NCBI GenBank assembly: GCA_039105265.1
Contig: JAPFFF010000019.1
Coordinates: forward strand, 62,001-126,000
Length of the DNA stretch: 64,000 nucleotides
Source of the DNA: Tritrichomonas musculus
Taxonomy: Eukaryota > Parabasalia > Tritrichomonadida > Tritrichomonadidae
Reading direction: 5' to 3'
The notes under the pieces were generated by a model. That model saw nothing but the letters and a program-made list of their open reading frames with translations. It did not search any database and was not told the origin of the DNA. Shown piece by piece: positions 1-11,502 of this stretch. How positions within the stretch are numbered: the stretch's first letter is position 1; every line of letters begins with the position of its first letter. The position numbers and the translations under genes are program-made.

Positions 1-1
1 T

Positions 2-535
2 AAGACAAAAATTGTTTTTAATGGCGATTATTCTTTTGAAATAGATGATGACAAGTTGAATCTTGCAGAAAATATTTTGTTCCCATTCAAAAATGTTGAA
101 AATGAAGATAATAATGAGAATAAAATCGAAATATTTTATCGAAGAGATTTATATATCGCACAATTGAAGATGTGCAGAAGAAAGTTTAAGAAAGCACTCA
201 AGTATTACGAAAAAGCAATTGACACATACTTGACTATGCTAGATAAAGAAAGAAGGACCGCAACACAAGTTGAATTATCTTCTCTTTATTTAAATGCTGG
301 ATTGATGGCTTCTGAAATAAAGGAAAAAGATGTTGCAAATTGCTATTTTCAAAAGTCAAGAACAATCTTCATTGAAGCAGGACTTACAATTAAAGTTCAG
401 GAAATTGACAGTTATATTACAACTCTTAATAAAAAAAAGGATTTTGAAGAAGAGGAGGAAGAAGAAATAAATGAAGTCAACAAAGTTGAAGAAGAAGAAG
501 AAAATAATAATGAAGAAAATTTAAATAACTCGTAG
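2..535 (+). CDS. TPR-like protein, 3' end only
   Basis: The frame is open from base 2 of the window to a TAG stop at 533-535, so this is the C-terminal part (177 residues visible) of a gene starting upstream; the TTG at 56 is not a convincing start. The visible protein has helical pairs resembling tetratricopeptide repeats: an AL(K)YYEKAID helix, followed by a helix pair with LYLNAGLMASE and CYFQKSRTIF. TPR proteins are protein-protein scaffolds; the partner cannot be told from this fragment. The last ~45 residues are an acidic tail made of Glu runs and Asn, encoded by GAA/GAG repeats. The TPR assignment rests on helix pattern only and is moderate; coding status is secure from codon use and length. 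Confidence 0.75.
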   Translation, partial: KTKIVFNGDYSFEIDDDKLNLAENILFPFKNVENEDNNENKIEIFYRRDLYIAQLKMCRRKFKKALKYYEKAIDTYLTMLDKERRTATQVELSSLYLNAGLMASEIKEKDVANCYFQKSRTIFIEAGLTIKVQEIDSYITTLNKKKDFEEEEEEEINEVNKVEEEEENNNEENLNNS

Positions 536-1024
536 ACCAAGAAACATTTCAAAAATTCATTAATTTACTTAATGATTCGTTAATCAAATGAATGCACATA
601 TGCTTTCTGTTTTACTTGAAAATGATTCATACAAGACATCAACATTTTTGCATTCTACTCGCATTACAATTTTATTTTATATTTTTACAGCAATTGTATT
701 ATAGTAAGCTGAGAACAAATCATGATTTTAGCAAGTTAAGAGCAGTGATCTTAGTTCTATGATTCTCAATAATTGAATAGTCTATTCTTTTACTTTGATA
801 GAATTTTATTCTTTTTGAAAATTTATATATTTTTTTATCTTGATTAAACATATAAATTTTTTTATATTAATTTGATATTAAAATCACAGGGGTTGAAATA
901 CATATAATTAAGCTCATTAAATTAAATTTCATTTATATCTGATATTGTTATCATTGAAAGAAAGAAAGCAATTTTAATATCAAAGTTCAAAAATTGTAAA
1001 TCTATTTGATTAATACTTTAAAAA
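536..1024. other. intergenic, AT-rich
   Basis: Gap between the TPR-like gene and the kinase gene. No ORF, tRNA-like fold or repeat is visible. No clear TCATT(A/T) initiator lies close to the kinase ATG. Confidence 0.6.
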
Positions 1025-4000
1025 ATGAATTGCAAGCCAGCTTTACGAGACTATGATATGACAGGCTTACAAGATTTTCTTGTTACAATCAATGATTTCA
1101 AAATTTACACTCAAATCGGTAGAGGCGGATATGGCGAAGTTTTTGTTGGGATTCATATTAAAACAGGAAGAAAAGTAGCAATAAAAAAATTGATCTTTAG
1201 TAGACTTGAAGGACAAGATCTTATTTATTTCAATAGAGAAGTTCAAATACTTGCAAGTTGCAATAATCATTTTCTTCTTCCTTTTATAGGCTATTCAAAT
1301 ATTTATCCATATATTATTGTTACAGATTTTATTCCATGTGGCTCACTTTTTGAAGCTCTTAGACATAAACGCGGGTCTCCAATACTTACAGACACAATTA
1401 AAACCAAAATTGCTTTAGGAATTGCAATTGGAATGATAGTTCTCCATGACAAAAATATTATTCACAGAGATTTAAAATCACTTAATATTCTTATTAATGA
1501 AGAAACTTTACCAAAGATATGTGATTTTGGTATTGCGAGATTTTCAGATTCAATTAATCCAGGAAGTCAACAAAATTTTTTTACCGCAAACATTGGTACA
1601 CCTCATTGGATGGCACCAGAGATTCTTCAATCTGGTCATTACACGAATAAAGTAGATGTTTTTTCATATGCAGTAATTTTGTGGGAAATGCTAACTGAAG
1701 ATCTCCCTTTCAAAGGAATGAAAGAACACTATCAAGTAGCTCTTAAAATCGTTTCAGGCGAAAGAAATTACTTACCACCAAATACACCAAGTGGTCTTAG
1801 AGATTTAATAAGTAAATTATGGAGCCAAGATCCCAATCTTAGACCAGACTTTAGAGAAGTTTACAGATGTTTCGCTTCTCATGAAGCTTTCTATGAAAAA
1901 ACAAATTCATACGAAATTGATGAATTTGTGAAAAGGTTTCCAATGCCAGAAAAACCGGTGCCAGGTGAAGAATCACACTTTAATAGCGATCATGGAATTA
2001 ATTCAAATAAATATTCAAAGCAGGTTGATCAAAATGCTGAAAGCTTTGAACCAATAGAATATGTAGATAATTCTGATTTTCAGAATTCAACTTACAAGGA
2101 TTCAATTAAACAAAAATTGTCAGAAGGGCCTTCGAAACCTGTCAGACCCCCAAAAGAAATCCAACCCGTAAGACTTGAACCTAGATCTCCAACTCCTCAA
2201 CAAGTGAAAACTACAATAACAATAAATCAAGCACCAGCAGCAACAAACCAATCCTCTACAAATCAACAATCAACCAACAATAGTAACATGACAAATATGA
2301 TTCATGATAATGAAAGAAATCAAAGTAATAAAAGTGAGATTATTCAAACCAATGCTACAAATATGAGTGATAATTTGAATAAAAAAGAAAATTGTAATTT
2401 AGAGGGAGAAAAAAAAGAAAAAGATGCCAAACCAAATAATCAGTATCAATTTTTATACAGCAGCAAATATTTAACTAAAGACAACATTTTCCTTCAATAT
2501 TTCACAGGCCAAAAACAACCTTCTTTTTTAGATGGGATAAACAACAATGAAATAATTGAAGAAGAAGAAGAAGAAAATGAAATTGAAAACATTCAGAACA
2601 GCTCACTTAATAACAACAATAACGGAAAAAAGCGGAATCAAAGTACATCAAATAAATCATCTTCTTCTTCAGATGATGACGAAAATTATAATGAAATTTT
2701 AAATGGCGGCGACAGTTCAATCGTTGCTAACTTTGGACAACTTTCGGTTAGGTTTCACATGCTAATTAAAAAAATTACTCCGAATAACTCTAAAGAATTG
2801 ATCAACACAATTTCTCTTCTCCTTAAAATAGACAACAGATCAATTGTTTTCGCCACAATATTCACTGAAATTTCGCTCCTTGTTCGAAAAGATCCATCAT
2901 TCATAAATCTTCTAATAGAGACTAAAATTCTTGATTATTTACCATTTGAAAGGATAGACTTGTTTAAAGAAATTCTCCACATTGTTGTCGCAGTAGCAAA
3001 GAAAGAGCCAGAACTAGTCACCGATAAAATAATGAGGAATCTTTTTGACATTTTTACGAATAATCTTCGAAAGCAACAATTAAAAATCAATGATGAATCA
3101 AAGAAAGACTTTGATCGTATTATTGATGCAGAAACTAAAGAAGCTTACACAAACAGTAAAAAAGAAATAATTATTACTGATGAATTAAAACTTGAAGTAA
3201 TTCCATTTTTATGCATTCTTGAGCAAATCGGAAGCAATTTTCGCTATCGTGATGCGATATTTGAGATGTACAAAGAAAAAATAGATATTTTTATTAACTT
3301 TAGTCAATTTATTGATATTATTTTTTACCTTTCTCAAAAATTTGATAACTTTACTAGCTTACAAAAATATAAAATCAACGTCTTTTTTAAGGCAATTTCA
3401 TTGTCATCAACAGATTTAGATGATAAGCGCCATTTTGACTTTTTAAATATTATTCAATCAGGCTATAGGTCACTTGCACGATTAAATAATCTTAAATATT
3501 CAACAATTGACATTCCAGTTTCTGAAATTTTTATTCATTTGAAAGAGTCTGGTCAATTCACCATTGAGGGATTAATAATCATTTCAAAATTGGATTTTAT
3601 TCCTTTTTCTTATCTTCTTATTGAGGCATTATCTTCTGCAATTAACTTTTCCGAAAAAGCATCTTTAATTGTTGCTAGCATTGCAACAAAAATGTCAACT
3701 TCTTATTCGGGTGGTTCTTCATTTATTTATAAATCAAAAATATGGCTTCAAATTCCGCCTCAGTATGGGATGAAGCTCATCTTGACTTTGGCAACTAACC
3801 ATGATTTTTATGATGATATGATCACTAATATTGAAATGCCTAAATATTTGATGAAAGCACTTCGTCTTAGTTCCTCTAATTCATCAACAAATAATAATTC
3901 TGTTGTTGATGAACAAAAGAGAATTGATTTAGTTTGCTCTGCTATTTCGTTTGTTAGATATTCTAAAAAATTCAAAGAATACGTTGATAAATATGAAGAA

Positions 4001-4336
4001 GCTGGATTCCTTCACACTGCTGTTGACTATACAATTTGTTCTAATAATGAAAAATGCATCGATCAAGGATTGCTACTGTTTGATCAGCTATTTCATGATG
4101 GTGTTTGGTATAACGACTTTTCGTATTTTGTTGAAAAAATAACAAAGGTTCTTGCAAATGGTCCTCCAAAACAAGTTCAAAGAAGTGTAGTCGTTCTTCT
4201 AGCTTTAGGTGTGATGTTCCCTCAATCTCATCCAATTATGAAAGATCATGCAATCGGCCAAATTGTATCAAAAATATCTTGTAATGCTAATTCAATTGGT
4301 TATCGCGATAATCTTATTCAAATATTGAACCAATAA
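1025..4336 (+). CDS. TKL-type protein kinase with long C-terminal helical region
   Basis: This 1103-residue protein has an N-terminal protein kinase domain (about residues 25-290) with every catalytic landmark: glycine loop GRGGYG at 32-37, VAIK lysine K54, C-helix Glu72, HRDLKSLN with catalytic D149, DFG at 167-169, APE at 197-199 and the conserved Arg in LRPDF near 273. The HRDLKSLN loop and GTPHWMAPE segment are typical of the tyrosine-kinase-like (TKL) group of Ser/Thr kinases, which is expanded in trichomonads. Residues ~300-580 are low complexity (Pro, Gln, Asn, Ser, Glu). From ~590 to the end is a long helix-rich region, possibly armadillo-like, probably for regulation or substrate binding. 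It should be a catalytically active Ser/Thr kinase; substrate unknown. The ATG at 1025 is the first in frame after stops. Confidence 0.93.
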   Translation: MNCKPALRDYDMTGLQDFLVTINDFKIYTQIGRGGYGEVFVGIHIKTGRKVAIKKLIFSRLEGQDLIYFNREVQILASCNNHFLLPFIGYSNIYPYIIVTDFIPCGSLFEALRHKRGSPILTDTIKTKIALGIAIGMIVLHDKNIIHRDLKSLNILINEETLPKICDFGIARFSDSINPGSQQNFFTANIGTPHWMAPEILQSGHYTNKVDVFSYAVILWEMLTEDLPFKGMKEHYQVALKIVSGERNYLPPNTPSGLRDLISKLWSQDPNLRPDFREVYRCFASHEAFYEKTNSYEIDEFVKRFPMPEKPVPGEESHFNSDHGINSNKYSKQVDQNAESFEPIEYVDNSDFQNSTYKDSIKQKLSEGPSKPVRPPKEIQPVRLEPRSPTPQQVKTTITINQAPAATNQSSTNQQSTNNSNMTNMIHDNERNQSNKSEIIQTNATNMSDNLNKKENCNLEGEKKEKDAKPNNQYQFLYSSKYLTKDNIFLQYFTGQKQPSFLDGINNNEIIEEEEEENEIENIQNSSLNNNNNGKKRNQSTSNKSSSSSDDDENYNEILNGGDSSIVANFGQLSVRFHMLIKKITPNNSKELINTISLLLKIDNRSIVFATIFTEISLLVRKDPSFINLLIETKILDYLPFERIDLFKEILHIVVAVAKKEPELVTDKIMRNLFDIFTNNLRKQQLKINDESKKDFDRIIDAETKEAYTNSKKEIIITDELKLEVIPFLCILEQIGSNFRYRDAIFEMYKEKIDIFINFSQFIDIIFYLSQKFDNFTSLQKYKINVFFKAISLSSTDLDDKRHFDFLNIIQSGYRSLARLNNLKYSTIDIPVSEIFIHLKESGQFTIEGLIIISKLDFIPFSYLLIEALSSAINFSEKASLIVASIATKMSTSYSGGSSFIYKSKIWLQIPPQYGMKLILTLATNHDFYDDMITNIEMPKYLMKALRLSSSNSSTNNNSVVDEQKRIDLVCSAISFVRYSKKFKEYVDKYEEAGFLHTAVDYTICSNNEKCIDQGLLLFDQLFHDGVWYNDFSYFVEKITKVLANGPPKQVQRSVVVLLALGVMFPQSHPIMKDHAIGQIVSKISCNANSIGYRDNLIQILNQ

Positions 4337-4493
4337 TGAAATGCTATATATATATTATTTTTTTTATTATTTGTCATCTTCGGTTGTTTTTATTATATTA
4401 ATAAAAAATTATTTTTTTAAATGATATATAAAAGGAAATTTGTCATATAAACTATTTATTTAACAATATTATGTAAAAGAATCCGTATGTTTT

Positions 4494-4709
4494 TCAAAAT
4501 GAAAAATCGTTTTCAAGATATATTTCACTTTCACTAAGTGCTTGATCAATGTAACTCTCGTTTGACTCTGTTTTGTTGTTTTCAATAGAATCATCTAAAA
4601 TAATTTCATCAATTCTATTAACATTTTCAATGAAGTCGTCATCGAGTGTTGTAATGTGTACAGTAGAAATTGGCTGATGATCAAATGAAATTTCAGAATT
4701 CATTGACAT
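4494..4709 (-). CDS. small acidic protein, possible
   Basis: A 71-residue ORF with an ATG start, rich in Glu, Asp, Ser, Asn and Ile, resembling the low-complexity proteins of this genome in codon use (GAT, GAA, CAA) and clearly less AT-extreme than the DNA around it. It has no recognisable domain, signal peptide or membrane segment. It is convergent with the kinase gene, 157 bp away. It could also be the surviving end of a decayed gene. No function can be given. Confidence 0.45.
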   Translation of the reverse strand: MSMNSEISFDHQPISTVHITTLDDDFIENVNRIDEIILDDSIENNKTESNESYIDQALSESEIYLENDFSF

Positions 4710-5553
4710 TTGAATAGAGTGCTTTGTATTAAAATAATCTCATTCCTAAGCTCCTTCATTAATTCATTTGCTAACTTTTTCTATAAAAAAATTACTTCCT
4801 TTTAGAAAACTTAAGTTCCTTTGTAGAATATTTTTTTATATTGTTAAAATATACTTTAATTAATAATTTTAAATTAATTATATCTATATTGTTATATTTA
4901 TAAGGATATAAATTTTTTTGTTTGAATCGGTAATAAGATAATTGTATTCTATTGTATGATATTAATACTTTATCAAAAAGTTATTTAAATGATCCAATAT
5001 ATTCTGAATAATTTGAATTTATTTTCAATCAGACTAAATGCAATCTTTTTATTCTGCAGGAGCATAAATCATTTATTCAATGCGTTACAGAAGAGAATTA
5101 TTAACAAAAATAGAAAAATTTTCCTTCAGAAATATAAAATATTGCATGTGGAGAGAATCATAATATTTTTTTATAGAAATAATTGAGAATGGTGTGGCTT
5201 ATCCGATGACAAATTTGATAAATAAGGACCAGATAGTTCAATCATTTGTCCATTTACCGAATTTATTTTGCATTGTTAAGCGTCTTGGCGTTGGATAATG
5301 TTTATATATATAAATTTTAAATTTGCTTTATAAATATCAATTAATTGTGATTTATTTGCTTGCTTTTTTGTTTTAAGATCCAACTATATTTGATAATGAA
5401 CTAAATAAACCAAATTCTCATTTTTGAATTTATAATATAAAAATTCAAAAAGCGATTCAATTTTGCTAAATCACATATAATTTTTTAAACATTTTATTCA
5501 AAAAGTCAAATCTGATATTTTTGAGTGAGAAGAAATACTGTTTTTTCATGTGT
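4710..5553. other. intergenic, no gene seen
   Basis: AT-rich gap. A slightly less AT-rich patch near 5185-5300 has a short stretch with coding-like character interrupted by stops; it may be a gene remnant. A 65-codon ORF at 4989-5186 has noncoding composition and is not called. Confidence 0.5.
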
Positions 5554-6200
5554 GGGGAAACTAGACCTTGAAAGCGGTACCTACCCGACCCCTTTTGACA
5601 GGTCCTTCTTGGGTAGGGTCATTTTTTACCTGGGTAGGAAAATAACATATTACCTAAAGGTAAAATTTTACCCGGCCATTTATAAAGATGGTAATTTTTT
5701 ACCAGACCATTTCTTTAATGATATTATTATTATTCTTGTCAGATATTCTATTGATAATATTTGAGATGCAATTTGCTACGATATCATATGTTTGGATGAT
5801 ATCAATTTAAGTGATTCCAAAAAAAATTCATTTTTATTATGGAATAATAATCATAATATGAAAATTTAATATTAATTATGTTATTTGTTGGGTTTAGAAT
5901 AAAGTTATAAATGTAATATTATAATATCAAAAAAAATTGAAATTGAATTTACATCAGCTTTTTCAGAGGAAAATTTTCCTTAAAGTTTGAATCAGATATT
6001 GAAAATGAATCAAGAAATCAAAATTATTAATGAAAAAAATTAATATTTATTATTTATTATTATAAATTAAATGAATAATTAAAGAAAAATAATCGGGTAA
6101 TACTTAAACACTTCACTTGAATGGTGGGTAATTACCCTACCCGAAAAAAACGGGTCGGGTCCATTTTTTCAGGTTACCATTAGAAGGTATAGGGGAAACT
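5554..6200. mobile_element. MITE with 9-bp target duplication (MULE-like)
   Basis: A non-coding element of about 629 bp (5563-6191) is flanked by a perfect 9-bp direct repeat, GGGGAAACT at 5554-5562 and again at 6192-6200. Its ends form imperfect terminal inverted repeats: the left end carries ACCTT...GGTA.CCT...ACCCGACCC...GGGTAGGGT.ATT, and the reverse complement of the right end (about 6110-6191) carries the same blocks in the same order. These GC-rich ends stand out in very AT-rich DNA. A 9-bp duplication is the hallmark of Mutator-like (MULE) transposition. A 79-codon ORF inside the left end is an artefact. Internal sequence 5840-5990 recurs at 48222-48440. Confidence 0.75.
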
Positions 6201-7670
6201 CAAAATAACGTATTTTGAAAAAACTTATTTTTATGATAATTCAATAAATATTAATTTTGGGCAAACAATATTCATGTATATTATTGTGCAATATCTTAAT
6301 TATATAAAAATAATATTTTCATTTATTTTTAAGAGTTTGGAATAATTAATATTTTTCTCCATTTTTCAACAATAAAATTCATAGAGTTTAAATTAGATCA
6401 ATATATTTGTTTTATATGTAAAATAAAATATGTTAGCTGTATAAAAACAAACAAAACTGATTTAATTGATGAGTTAAATTAAGAAAATGATTATAAAATT
6501 TTAAATTGAATTGTGATAAGGTTGGCACTAGATTTTTCAACTTAATTCAGGCAATCAAATATACATACTTCATAAATTAATATAGTCTGATCCTGCTATA
6601 ATTGGAACCTACAATTTTTAGAAAATCGACTTGGAAAAAATATATGATTTATAACTTAATAGATTTCAAATATTATAAAAAATGAATTTGAATATAATTA
6701 CAATCTAATATTGTATAATTAATATAATAAAAATATTAGAAATTTATATTAAAAATCATGAGATATATTAAGATACTATATTCAATTATTCATATCACAC
6801 CACATTATTTTCTATACTGAACATTTCACACCACATAATTTTCTCTTAAATTTTCTATCAAAAAACCAAGTGAAATGTAAATTAAAAAATTAGATATTTG
6901 GAAATATTTTCAAATACCAAATAGAAATCTGAAAATAAATGTTTAATATAGCTAATATATTTTATTATATATATAATAGCAATTTATATAAAAAAATATT
7001 CTCTTTTCTATTGAATTTTTTAAAAAAATAATTTTAAAATTCATTTATCTTTAAATTGTAGGTTGAAAATTCTTAGTTATTAATATATTATGATATATAA
7101 TGATTATATTTATTAATAATATAAAAATATTTTTACTTTTTCAAGATTCTTCTCACAAATAAAATAACATGCTCATTCTCATTTGTAAATATAATTACTG
7201 CATATGATTGAGATATGAACTTTAAATTACATTTACATGGTTGTGAATATTATACTGAAATTTAAATTTAATTGAAATTTAAGTTATATTGAAATTTACC
7301 CTAATGTGAATGATATTTGCCTCGCGAAATATTTGACCATTTTGATCGAAAAACAAAGAAAATTTTGAATGTCTTAAGAATTATTTCTGAAAAGTATTCA
7401 AACTCTCTTAAATTTGTTTTGTGTGGATCTTCAGAAAACAATTTTATACATTGAATTATTTCTTAAAAATAAAAATAAATAAAATTTACTTTTATCTATA
7501 ATTTATCTCATATTAGCATTTAAATTATAATTCCTGCTAAAAAAATTATCTTTTTATAAAATATTTATGCAATTCGGTTATGGCCAATATTTTTGATATT
7601 AAACTAAGAAAAAGCAATATAATTTGAGATAAAAAAACGGTTATCTATGGTCCATTATTTAAACAAAGAA
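6201..7670. other. intergenic, very AT-rich
   Basis: Very AT-rich sequence with no supported gene, RNA or repeat. Confidence 0.6.
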
Positions 7671-7905
7671 ACATTTACAGTTAACAAAACACAAGCTTAT
7701 TTTCTTTTCTAACCTTATTTACAGCAAAACAACATTCACAATTAATAACGTACAAGCTCGTATTCTTTTATAGCCTTCTTTAAAGCAAAACAACATTCAC
7801 AATTAGCAAGATTCAAGCTCATTTTCTTTTCTAACCTTCTTTACAGCAAAAAAAACATTCATAATTAACAACAAACAAGCACTTTTTCTTGTTTTACCTT
7901 TTTTT
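7671..7905. repeat. 61-bp tandem repeat, about 3.8 copies
   Basis: Four diverged tandem units start at 7671, 7732, 7793 and 7855, with period 61-62 bp. Each begins ACATT(C/T)A(C/T)A, passes through CAAGC(T) and TTTTCTTTTCTA, and ends with TTTACAGCAAAA. The copies differ by point changes, so the array is old. It contains no ORF and lies in a gene desert. Confidence 0.8.
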
Positions 7906-10428
7906 TTTTCTCATTTCTTTTATTTTCTTTTTGGAAATTTCTTTTTGAATTATGAATAAACACTTTCTTTTTGCTATTTTTATGCTCCTTTATTTTTTTT
8001 ACATAATATTAATTGTAAGATTAAATGACCAATATCTTTTAAAAAGTTTTAATATTGAGTGAAAATTTGGTCGATTTGTGATTTTTGAATATAATCCTAA
8101 TTTTTTTGGTTTAAATACAAAAATCTTGAAATGACAAATTATCATTCCCAAGCAAACAAATAAATAATCTTTTTATGGATCATAATCCATTTTAAAATAT
8201 TTATTTTTTAATATTAGCCTATATAAAACAAAAGAAGTATAAATTAAAGTTTCACAAAAAGTTTAATCAAAATTCAATGTGCTCAAATTTTTCAAATAAT
8301 TCTTTCAAAAAAATTGAAATAACTTTTTAATAAAACAGCTGTATTTGATTTCTTGTATATTTCTTTTATTATTCTAGCTATATATTATTTTATAATAGAA
8401 AAATATTTGCATTACATTTAAAATATACAAAGATATGATCATATTTTGACTAAATTCCCAACTTTTTGAAAGAAAACTCAACAAACCAATTGAAAGAAAG
8501 ATTTAAAAAATAGAAATTAATCTATATAAATTAAATTCTGAAAGAAATATATACATAATTAGACAAAAAACAAAAGGATAAGATATAATAATGATTTTTG
8601 AATGAGTTTTTACACAATTTTTTTATTTTTTTTTGATAATTGAAAAAAAAATTGAGAAACAGCTCACAATTTTTGAATAAATAATCTATATAAAAATAAA
8701 ATTGAATTAAAATTTGAATACATTTCAATAAAGGCCAAAATTTTTGAATATTTTTACCAAATATCATTCAGACTAGGGTAAATACAAATGTATGGAATGT
8801 TTTTTGAAATACTTTTATCTTTTTATATAGCAAATATTGATCGGTAACATTGAATATTCATATCATACTTATGATATATTATATATATTTAACTTTATGG
8901 ACCAATTAATTTTTTCTCATCAAAATGGAATATCTGCATGATACCATCATATATGTGCATTTATATTTTCTTAACATATGTTTTATTGTTTTTGAATGCT
9001 AGTTTATATTTTATATCACTTATTATTTTACTAATTATGAAGATATTATAAATTAAATTTACGACTAAAAAAAATGTGATTTTTCTGGAGAGATTGGCTT
9101 AACCGTTTAACATAATTTTCGGATATGTTATTATATAATAAAATTAATGGTTTTTTATCGAGGCAAAGAAACTTGATATAGCCATTAAAAAAAGATAAAA
9201 ATGTTTGAAAACCAAATCCTCTCAAATAAACGTCTATTTTATTTTAATATTCATTTTTTTGAATAAGCACGTTTTTTGGTTCTCACAAAAAATCTTGAAT
9301 TTTCTGGAAAGACTGGAATAATATTACAAGCTCTAAACAACATATGCCTTATAATATAAAATATAATGAGGTTTTACCGAGCGAATTAAGTTAAATATGT
9401 TTCTATTTTAGGATATTTATGTTTGCATAAATTTTAACATAAAAGCTCTTCAAATATTTTGTGAGTATAAAATTTGGATTATTTATTTTTATCTTATTAA
9501 AACAATTTCTTTAATAGAATTTATATCAAATATAAATTCAAAATATGATAAAATAATCATAAAATAAAACACAAAAATTTTTTACATATAAATACATATA
9601 TAATTATAAATCTCCAATTGCATTCAAAATTAAAAACTCATCCATAATTCAAAGGTATAAAAATATTTTGATAAAGCATTCATAAATAATTGTATGAGCT
9701 ATTTTAATTTCTCATTTTTAATGAAAATAATGATAGATTTTTATTTTCTCAAATTATTGTATGTAATCATTCAATAAAATTAATAACATTTTATTGAAAT
9801 TAAAATCATAGTTTAAATTTCCAATATCTTATTTAATTTTTCAAACCCTAAATTATAATTAATAATTATATATATAACATTTTATATTCATTCATATTTC
9901 CAATGTATAATAAATTTTTATTGATTTACATAATGGATTACTTGAATCATATTTTTGAATACTTAATAGTTTTTATTTATTCAATTTATATATTTTGCAT
10001 ATATCTCACAATAAAATTTAAATATAATATTTTATGGCTATTATAATAATATAAAATTCAATATAAAAACATATTATAAAATATGATGATTTAAAAACCA
10101 CTAGTTATTTCTATTTCGTTTTTTTCGAGTTTCCATACATTTGTAAATACCGTTCCTTTAATAATTCAAAAAATAATTACCAAAAAACCAAAAAAAAAAA
10201 TAAAATATTTGGTAATCCCATCAGAGTTATATAAACTTGATAAATAGTAACAAATAAATGAATGCTCAATTAATTGTATTTTTGTTAATGAATTAACTTC
10301 AGTTTCAATTTTTTGATACCATTCAAAAAAGTAATTAAAATTCTAAGGAATTGGTTTTATGCAAATTATCAATTTTGAGTGAAATGTTAACCGAAAAACA
10401 GAAAATTAAACATTATTAGATAAAAATA
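7906..10428. other. intergenic desert with weak internal duplication
   Basis: About 2.5 kb with no supported gene. Two stretches near 9070-9175 and 9285-9390 look like diverged copies of one another (shared blocks such as TTTTCTGGA(G/A)AGA and TATAATA.AAT.A.G.TTTT), offset by about 215 bp. A 78-codon ORF at 8531-8767 on the minus strand has noncoding composition. Confidence 0.4.
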
Positions 10429-10434
10429 TCATTT
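10429..10434 (+). promoter_or_regulatory. initiator (Inr) of the Myb gene
   Basis: TCATTT at 10429-10434 puts the expected +1 A ten bases before the ATG at 10441. This fits the trichomonad initiator consensus TCA(+1)Y(T/A) in sequence and spacing. An AACCG box lies farther up at 10389-10393. Confidence 0.65.
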
Positions 10435-10440
10435 AATTCA

Positions 10441-11163
10441 ATGATAAGCCAAAATCAACCAATATATCCTCTCTCAATTCCAAATATCTTGAACTATTCC
10501 CAAAACTCCATAGCTTGCAATAAAAGCAATTTTATTATTCCTCCTCTTATTAAAAATAATTCAAATCGAACCCTAGTTGACACCGCTAACTATAGAAAAG
10601 AAATCGACGTTGGATTTCTCCCAAAGACCCCACAAGTTTCTAAATCAACTCCACTTTTACAGCTTCCTCCATTAATGCGATCAGCACCTCCAAATAATTT
10701 AACTATTAATACTTCTCAATCCAATTTAACAGAAGAACAATACTCATCACCGCAACCTTTGGACTTTAATAATAATAATAATGATAAACCTATACCTGCC
10801 CCTAATAAAAAATATCAATGTGCACCAATCAAGGCTAAATGGACAAAAGATGAAGATGATATTCTTAAAGAAGCGATATCAAAACATGGAACAAACAATT
10901 GGTCGCTCATTTCAAATGAAATACCTGGCCGTACAGGAAAACAATGTAGAGAAAGATGGCTTAATCAACTTAATCCCAGCCTTAATAAGGAACACTGGCT
11001 GCCTCACGAAGATTCTGTACTTACTCATTATCAAGCATTATATGGAAATTGTTGGTCAAAAATTTCTCGTTTTTTGCCTGGTAGATCTCCAAATTCGGTT
11101 AAAAATAGATGGAGTTTTCTCATGCGTCATAATGCATTACAGCGCACACCTGTTTGGTTCTAA
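10441..11163 (+). CDS. R2R3 Myb-like transcription factor
   Basis: This 240-residue protein has a Pro/Asn/Ser-rich N-terminal half and two C-terminal Myb DNA-binding repeats. R2 (about 131-180) has its three tryptophans at W134, W154 and W173 and the recognition-helix signature GRTGKQCRERWLNQL. R3 (about 183-231) has W186, W205 and W224 and the signature GRSPNSVKNRWSFLM. Both repeats look complete and able to bind DNA. In Trichomonas vaginalis, similar small R2R3 Mybs control the ap65-1 gene, and a Myb-like protein binds a core promoter element, so this is a nuclear sequence-specific factor; its targets are not known. It is followed by a 15-T tract and then the FxF protein gene on the same strand. 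Confidence 0.92.
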   Translation: MISQNQPIYPLSIPNILNYSQNSIACNKSNFIIPPLIKNNSNRTLVDTANYRKEIDVGFLPKTPQVSKSTPLLQLPPLMRSAPPNNLTINTSQSNLTEEQYSSPQPLDFNNNNNDKPIPAPNKKYQCAPIKAKWTKDEDDILKEAISKHGTNNWSLISNEIPGRTGKQCRERWLNQLNPSLNKEHWLPHEDSVLTHYQALYGNCWSKISRFLPGRSPNSVKNRWSFLMRHNALQRTPVWF

Positions 11164-11480
11164 TCCATATTAGCTTTTTTTTTTTTTTTCTATTTATTTT
11201 GTAATTTTATCAAAAATATCGATTAATCAGGATATTTACACAAAATATCTATGCAAGTGATACACCACTTCCTACTCGATTTTACTACTTGTTGATTCAT
11301 TTGAAATAATCTTTTTTTCTCATTATCATTTTTTTTCAAGCTAATCATATCTCATTCTATCCGGAAAGTCATATTAATCACAGGGCGTTTTTTTATTTGT
11401 TATTATAGTAAAATATGATTTTTATTCTTTCATTTTCTATATTTGTAAAAATTTTATTAAAATTTACCTTGACGATACGA

Positions 11481-11490
11481 AAACCGTTTT
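11481..11490 (+). promoter_or_regulatory. AACCG-type upstream box
   Basis: AAACCGTTTT sits 13-22 bases before the ATG at 11503, just after GACGATACG. No TCATT(A/T) initiator is present here. Similar boxes occur upstream of several other Inr-less genes in the window. The role is inferred. Confidence 0.35.
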
Positions 11491-11502
11491 AAAGCTATTT
11501 AC

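Noticed and set aside
4989-5186. 65-codon ORF
   Set aside because: Ile/Phe/Asn/Arg composition typical of noncoding AT-rich DNA.
5190-5300. Possible C/D-box snoRNA because of a GATGA element
   Set aside because: No D box and no terminal stem; the patch looks more like a remnant of coding sequence.
5525-5764. 79-codon ORF with Arg/Lys-rich end
   Set aside because: It spans the left end of the MITE at 5563-6191 and begins outside it; no coding signature.
8531-8767. 78-codon minus-strand ORF
   Set aside because: Phe/Tyr/Lys/Asn composition expected of random AT-rich sequence; no motif, no initiator.
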